Below, one piece after another: positions 37,976 to 40,814 of a DNA stretch of 40,814 nucleotides; the first letter of the stretch is position 1, and every line of letters begins with the position of its first letter. The DNA is taken from NCBI GenBank assembly GCA_029262155.1, contig JAJCZW010000151.1, forward strand, positions 1 through 40,814, in the 5' to 3' direction. A program made the position numbers and the translations under genes. A model generated the notes under the pieces. The model ran no database searches and had not been told where the DNA came from. It saw nothing but the letters and a program-made list of their open reading frames with translations. Source of the stretch: Gemmatimonadota bacterium. Its GTDB lineage: Bacteria > Gemmatimonadota > Gemmatimonadetes > Gemmatimonadales > GWC2-71-9.

Positions 37976-39387
37976 TCAGGACGGGATTGATCGCGACACT
38001 GCTCACCATCACCGCACTTCCAGCGGCCGCACAGCAGATGGGCAGTCACCGATTAGCCGATGCGCAAGCCCCAAAGTTCCAAGTTCCTCTTTGTTCTTTA
38101 AAGGGGGGTGGCAAGCCGTTCGATCGAGGGCAGAAGGCATTGCGAAAAGCCATCGAGGAAAAGGACACGACCAAGCGGCAGGAACAGTTCTCTGAAGCAT
38201 ACGCGCAGTTGACGACTGCAGTGACCGAGGACCCGAACAACCCGGCACACTGGTACTACTTGGCGCGCGCCTACCTCTATTTCGGTGATGTGGCCGGTAC
38301 CGATTCGGCCTTCACTCGTACGTTGGCAATGGCCCCGAGTTGTGAGTTGGACGTTACCCAACACCGCCAGAATGGGTGGGCAGTACTGGCGAACGCTGGC
38401 CTCACTTTCGTGAAGGCAGGGAATCCTGACAGTGCCCTCGTCATGTTCCGCCTAGCCACGAAGTTGTTTCGCGATCTTCCCCATGTGTTTACCAACATGG
38501 GTGTGATCTTTGCCAATAACGGAACCTCCGATTCGGCCGCCATCTATTTCGCCGAAGCCGCCGAGGTTGCGGGTCGCGATACGGCATACACCGCTGATCG
38601 CGACGCAGCGACATTAAACCTGGCTGTGATGTATCAACGGTTAGAGCGTTATCCTGAATCCATCGCAACCTTGAGACAGTATCTCGGGTGGAACCCTGAC
38701 GACATGGATGCCCAGCGCTCGTTGGGACAGGCATTTCGATCCGCCGGCATGGTCGATAGTGCCGACGCGATGGAAGCCCGCATCGTTTCGGCCTTGTCGG
38801 CCATGCACACCGATTCGCTTGACACTGCTGATTTGATGGCGGTTGGGGTAGGCTATTTTCGAGCCCAGAAGTTTGCCGAGGCTGCCGGAGCATTCGAGTC
38901 TATCGTCGCACGTGTTCCGTTTAGCCGGGACGGGAACTACAACCTCGCCAACACTTATCTTGCTATGGAGGAGTGGGAGAAACTCGGGACCGTAGCGAAT
39001 CAACTCCTCACCATTGATCCGATGAACGTCGATGCTCTCCAGCTTCTCGGCCAGTCGCAGCGAAGTCTCAAGCAGAATGAGGCCCTCTTCGCCACGGCGG
39101 AGAAGATTGTAGGTCTGCCTTGGACCTTTGAAGTGACGGGGTTCCAAATTGGTGCTTCGTCTTCCCACCTGACCGCGAACCTTGTTGGTCGGACACCAAT
39201 GGATGCCAGTGGTGCCTCAATCGAGGTTCCACCGATCACCCTTGTCCTAGAGTTTCTCGATGCCAACGGGGCCGTGCTCGACACCAAAGAAGTCACCATC
39301 CCGAAGGTTGAGCCAGGCGCCATCGAAGCATTCCAGGCTGAAACGAAGAAGGCCGGTGTCGCCGGGTGGCGGTACCATCGCAAGTAG
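37972..39387 (+). CDS. Exported TPR-repeat protein with C-terminal beta domain
   Basis: The 471-residue protein has a signal peptide (MIRTGLIATLLTITALPAAA, cleaved after about Ala20). A series of TPR-like helix pairs spans about 65-375, including PNNPAHWYYLARAYLYFGD, NLAVMYQRLERYPESIATLRQYL and GNYNLANTYLAMEEWEKL. A C-terminal domain of about 85 residues resembles FxLYD-type beta domains (LVLEFLDANGAVLDTKEVTIPKVEPGAIEAF). It probably acts as a periplasmic or surface scaffold; no partner can be named. AAGGAG at 37961-37966 precedes the ATG, which overlaps the larC stop. Confidence 0.85.
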   Translation: MIRTGLIATLLTITALPAAAQQMGSHRLADAQAPKFQVPLCSLKGGGKPFDRGQKALRKAIEEKDTTKRQEQFSEAYAQLTTAVTEDPNNPAHWYYLARAYLYFGDVAGTDSAFTRTLAMAPSCELDVTQHRQNGWAVLANAGLTFVKAGNPDSALVMFRLATKLFRDLPHVFTNMGVIFANNGTSDSAAIYFAEAAEVAGRDTAYTADRDAATLNLAVMYQRLERYPESIATLRQYLGWNPDDMDAQRSLGQAFRSAGMVDSADAMEARIVSALSAMHTDSLDTADLMAVGVGYFRAQKFAEAAGAFESIVARVPFSRDGNYNLANTYLAMEEWEKLGTVANQLLTIDPMNVDALQLLGQSQRSLKQNEALFATAEKIVGLPWTFEVTGFQIGASSSHLTANLVGRTPMDASGASIEVPPITLVLEFLDANGAVLDTKEVTIPKVEPGAIEAFQAETKKAGVAGWRYHRK

Positions 39388-39438
39388 GAAACCGATGGGT
39401 CACAGACCATGGGCCCATTGAAGACGAGGAGTCAACGG

Positions 39439-39467
39439 TTGACGCATCTGCGGGATCTGGCGATTTT
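39439..39467 (+). promoter_or_regulatory. Probable sigma-70 promoter of the tRNA-Gly gene
   Basis: TTGACG (39439-39444) and GATTTT (39462-39467) are separated by 17 nt, and the expected start point is a few bases before the tRNA at 39480. The -35 box is strong and the -10 box weak. Confidence 0.5.
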
Positions 39468-39479
39468 CCCCCGTCGATT

Positions 39480-39551
<72 letters not shown>

Positions 39552-39556
39552 CTCTC

Positions 39557-39593
39557 CGACCCTGCACGGCACCAGGCTGTGTGGGGTCGTTTC
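39557..39593 (+). terminator. Likely terminator after tRNA-Gly
   Basis: An 11-bp stem with two G-U pairs (CGACCCTGCAC, 39557-39567, with GTGTGGGGTCG, 39579-39589) has an 11-nt loop and is followed by TTTC. The U-tract is short. Confidence 0.6.
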
Positions 39594-39778
39594 CCATTGA
39601 AAAGCGCCGCGACTGCTCGTTGGAAACCTCACAGCGACGTTTACAGGTATACATTTGATCATCATGGGCACCGTTCTCGATGGTATTCCGGTTGGAAGGA
39701 CCTGCCGAACCCGCTCCCAGCAGCTATTCATCATCAAGAAGCTAAAACGCGCCGTGTTACGACGGTTGAGACGTTGCA
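39594..39778 (+). other. Intergenic region between tRNA-Gly and the sensor gene
   Basis: About 185 nt contain no convincing gene. TATACAT near 39648 could be a -10 box for the downstream gene, but no well-spaced -35 box is visible. A 40-codon frame from the ATG at 39669 is arginine-rich and shows no recognisable features. Confidence 0.5.
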
Positions 39779-40814
39779 GTGGGTAGCCGTCGATGGGGGG
39801 CGCTTGTGGCGGGTGGAGGGATGGCGCTGGTGATGATTGGCCTATCAACCCTCCTCATGATTCGTGATCGAACGTACGTTCGCCAGCAGGTGGTTTCAGA
39901 CGCGGAGCAAACGGCGGCTCGCTTCACCAATCGATATGAGGCAATCATCCAGGCCACCGAACGCCTTGGAGAGCAGTGGATCAACCGAGCTGGGATGACC
40001 GAAACCGAGTGGATTGTTGAAGCGGATGCGACGATCCGTGACGTCTCAGGACTCCTGGGACTCGCATGGATCGACAGCCGGTGGACGGTCCGGTTCGCAG
40101 AGCCCCGCAGTGCATGGACGGGAACCAATGCAGTACTCGATTCAATGCGCATCGCTCATGCCGCTCGGCAGCGTGCCGGAGCCTTAGGACCATGGGTGAC
40201 CCGGCGGCTTTCCGAAACAGGGGCGGAATCTGGCATTGTGGTGCCGCTTTGCTACCTAACGCAGTGTGATGGATACATCGTCGGGACCTTCCGGGCAGAT
40301 ACGCTCCTTGAGACATTGGTGGATGACTTGCCCGGGGACTACCGGGTGCAAATCCTTGATGCCCAAGAAACCAACGACTTTTCGTTAGAGCCTCCCCAGG
40401 CAGCTGTCCCCGTTGGGGCACCGGCACTCGCGTGGACCCTCGTGCAGACTCCATCCCCTACCCAACTCGCCGCCCTCCGATCGCGCCTTCCCCTGCTGGT
40501 CCTCTCGGGGGGATTGCTGAGCGCGTTGTTGCTTGGCGTAGCACTCTGGTTCGCAGCGGTTTCCGATGAACATCGGGCGAAGGCCGAGGCGAATAGAACC
40601 CTTATGGCAGAGAGTGAACGCCGTTTTCGAGCAACGTTCGATAGCGCCTTCCAGTATGAATGGCTGTTGGACACCGTGGGTGCAGTGCTTGAGACGAATC
40701 ATGCCGCGCTGGCCATGGTCCCCGCGGAGTCGGACCCGGTTGCTGGAGTCTCCCTCTGGTCGACGGTGTGGTTTCGGGGAGGTGAGCGAGCGGGGCGATT
40801 ACAAGCCGCGGTGG
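39779..40814 (+). CDS. Membrane sensor protein with PAS domain (3' end outside window)
   Basis: An open frame of 345 codons runs off the right edge. From the GTG at 39779 it encodes VGSRRWGALV and a membrane segment (about residues 6-28). An extracytoplasmic sensor domain of about 210 residues follows (about 30-240). A second membrane segment (LPLLVLSGGLLSALLLGVALWFAAV), a short linker and the start of a PAS domain (ESERRFRATFDSAFQYEWLL) come next. This is the front half of a sensor histidine kinase, diguanylate cyclase or similar; the output domain is not visible. An alternative ATG at 39821 would cut into the first membrane segment. A stop at 39767 bounds the frame upstream. Confidence 0.75.
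   Translation, partial: MGSRRWGALVAGGGMALVMIGLSTLLMIRDRTYVRQQVVSDAEQTAARFTNRYEAIIQATERLGEQWINRAGMTETEWIVEADATIRDVSGLLGLAWIDSRWTVRFAEPRSAWTGTNAVLDSMRIAHAARQRAGALGPWVTRRLSETGAESGIVVPLCYLTQCDGYIVGTFRADTLLETLVDDLPGDYRVQILDAQETNDFSLEPPQAAVPVGAPALAWTLVQTPSPTQLAALRSRLPLLVLSGGLLSALLLGVALWFAAVSDEHRAKAEANRTLMAESERRFRATFDSAFQYEWLLDTVGAVLETNHAALAMVPAESDPVAGVSLWSTVWFRGGERAGRLQAAV

Overview
The window is a GC-rich bacterial chromosome segment in which every supported gene, about 35 proteins plus an rRNA operon end and a tRNA, lies on the + strand. The gene set points to a diderm: BamA, OmpH/Skp, LolC/LolD and a lipid A cluster with a fused LpxC-FabZ. It also carries genes best known from Bacillota: the protein arginine kinase pair McsA-McsB with ClpC, and BshC of bacillithiol synthesis. 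This mix, together with the 16S tail, fits Gemmatimonadota or a near relative. That placement is inferred from reading, not from a database search.

Positions 1-3672 hold the 3' end of 16S rRNA, a tRNA-less spacer with a boxA, a complete 23S rRNA, a 5S rRNA and a strong intrinsic terminator. The two spacers flanking 23S are complementary and form a processing stem. Positions 3705-8089 hold era, a Trm112-like zinc protein, an unusual Clp N-domain/cation antiporter fusion, a degenerate receiver-GGDEF protein and a zinc-ribbon protein.

Positions 8205-16863 form a tight chain: prfB (with its programmed +1 frameshift), lysS, lolC, lolD, mcsA, mcsB and clpC. Each start codon overlaps the previous stop. 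It continues almost directly into an envelope block at 16869-26685: bamA, ompH, lpxD, lpxC-fabZ, lpxA, a Gfo/Idh oxidoreductase, lpxB, an LpxJ-like acyltransferase and lpxK. Together these genes cover outer-membrane protein insertion, lipoprotein release and lipid A synthesis up to the 4'-kinase, next to a protein quality-control module.

Positions 26712-39387 hold metabolism and housekeeping genes: glutamate dehydrogenase, rlmH, a methyltransferase, bshC, a small coiled-coil membrane protein, murJ, uvrC, threonine synthase, heme A synthase, larC and a TPR lipoprotein-like or periplasmic protein. A tRNA-Gly(CCC) with its own likely promoter and terminator follows. A membrane sensor with a PAS domain runs off the right end.

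The most unusual observation is the ClpC-type N-domain fused to a CAX-type antiporter in the same neighbourhood as the arginine kinase and ClpC. It keeps one of the two glutamates that ClpC uses to bind phosphoarginine.
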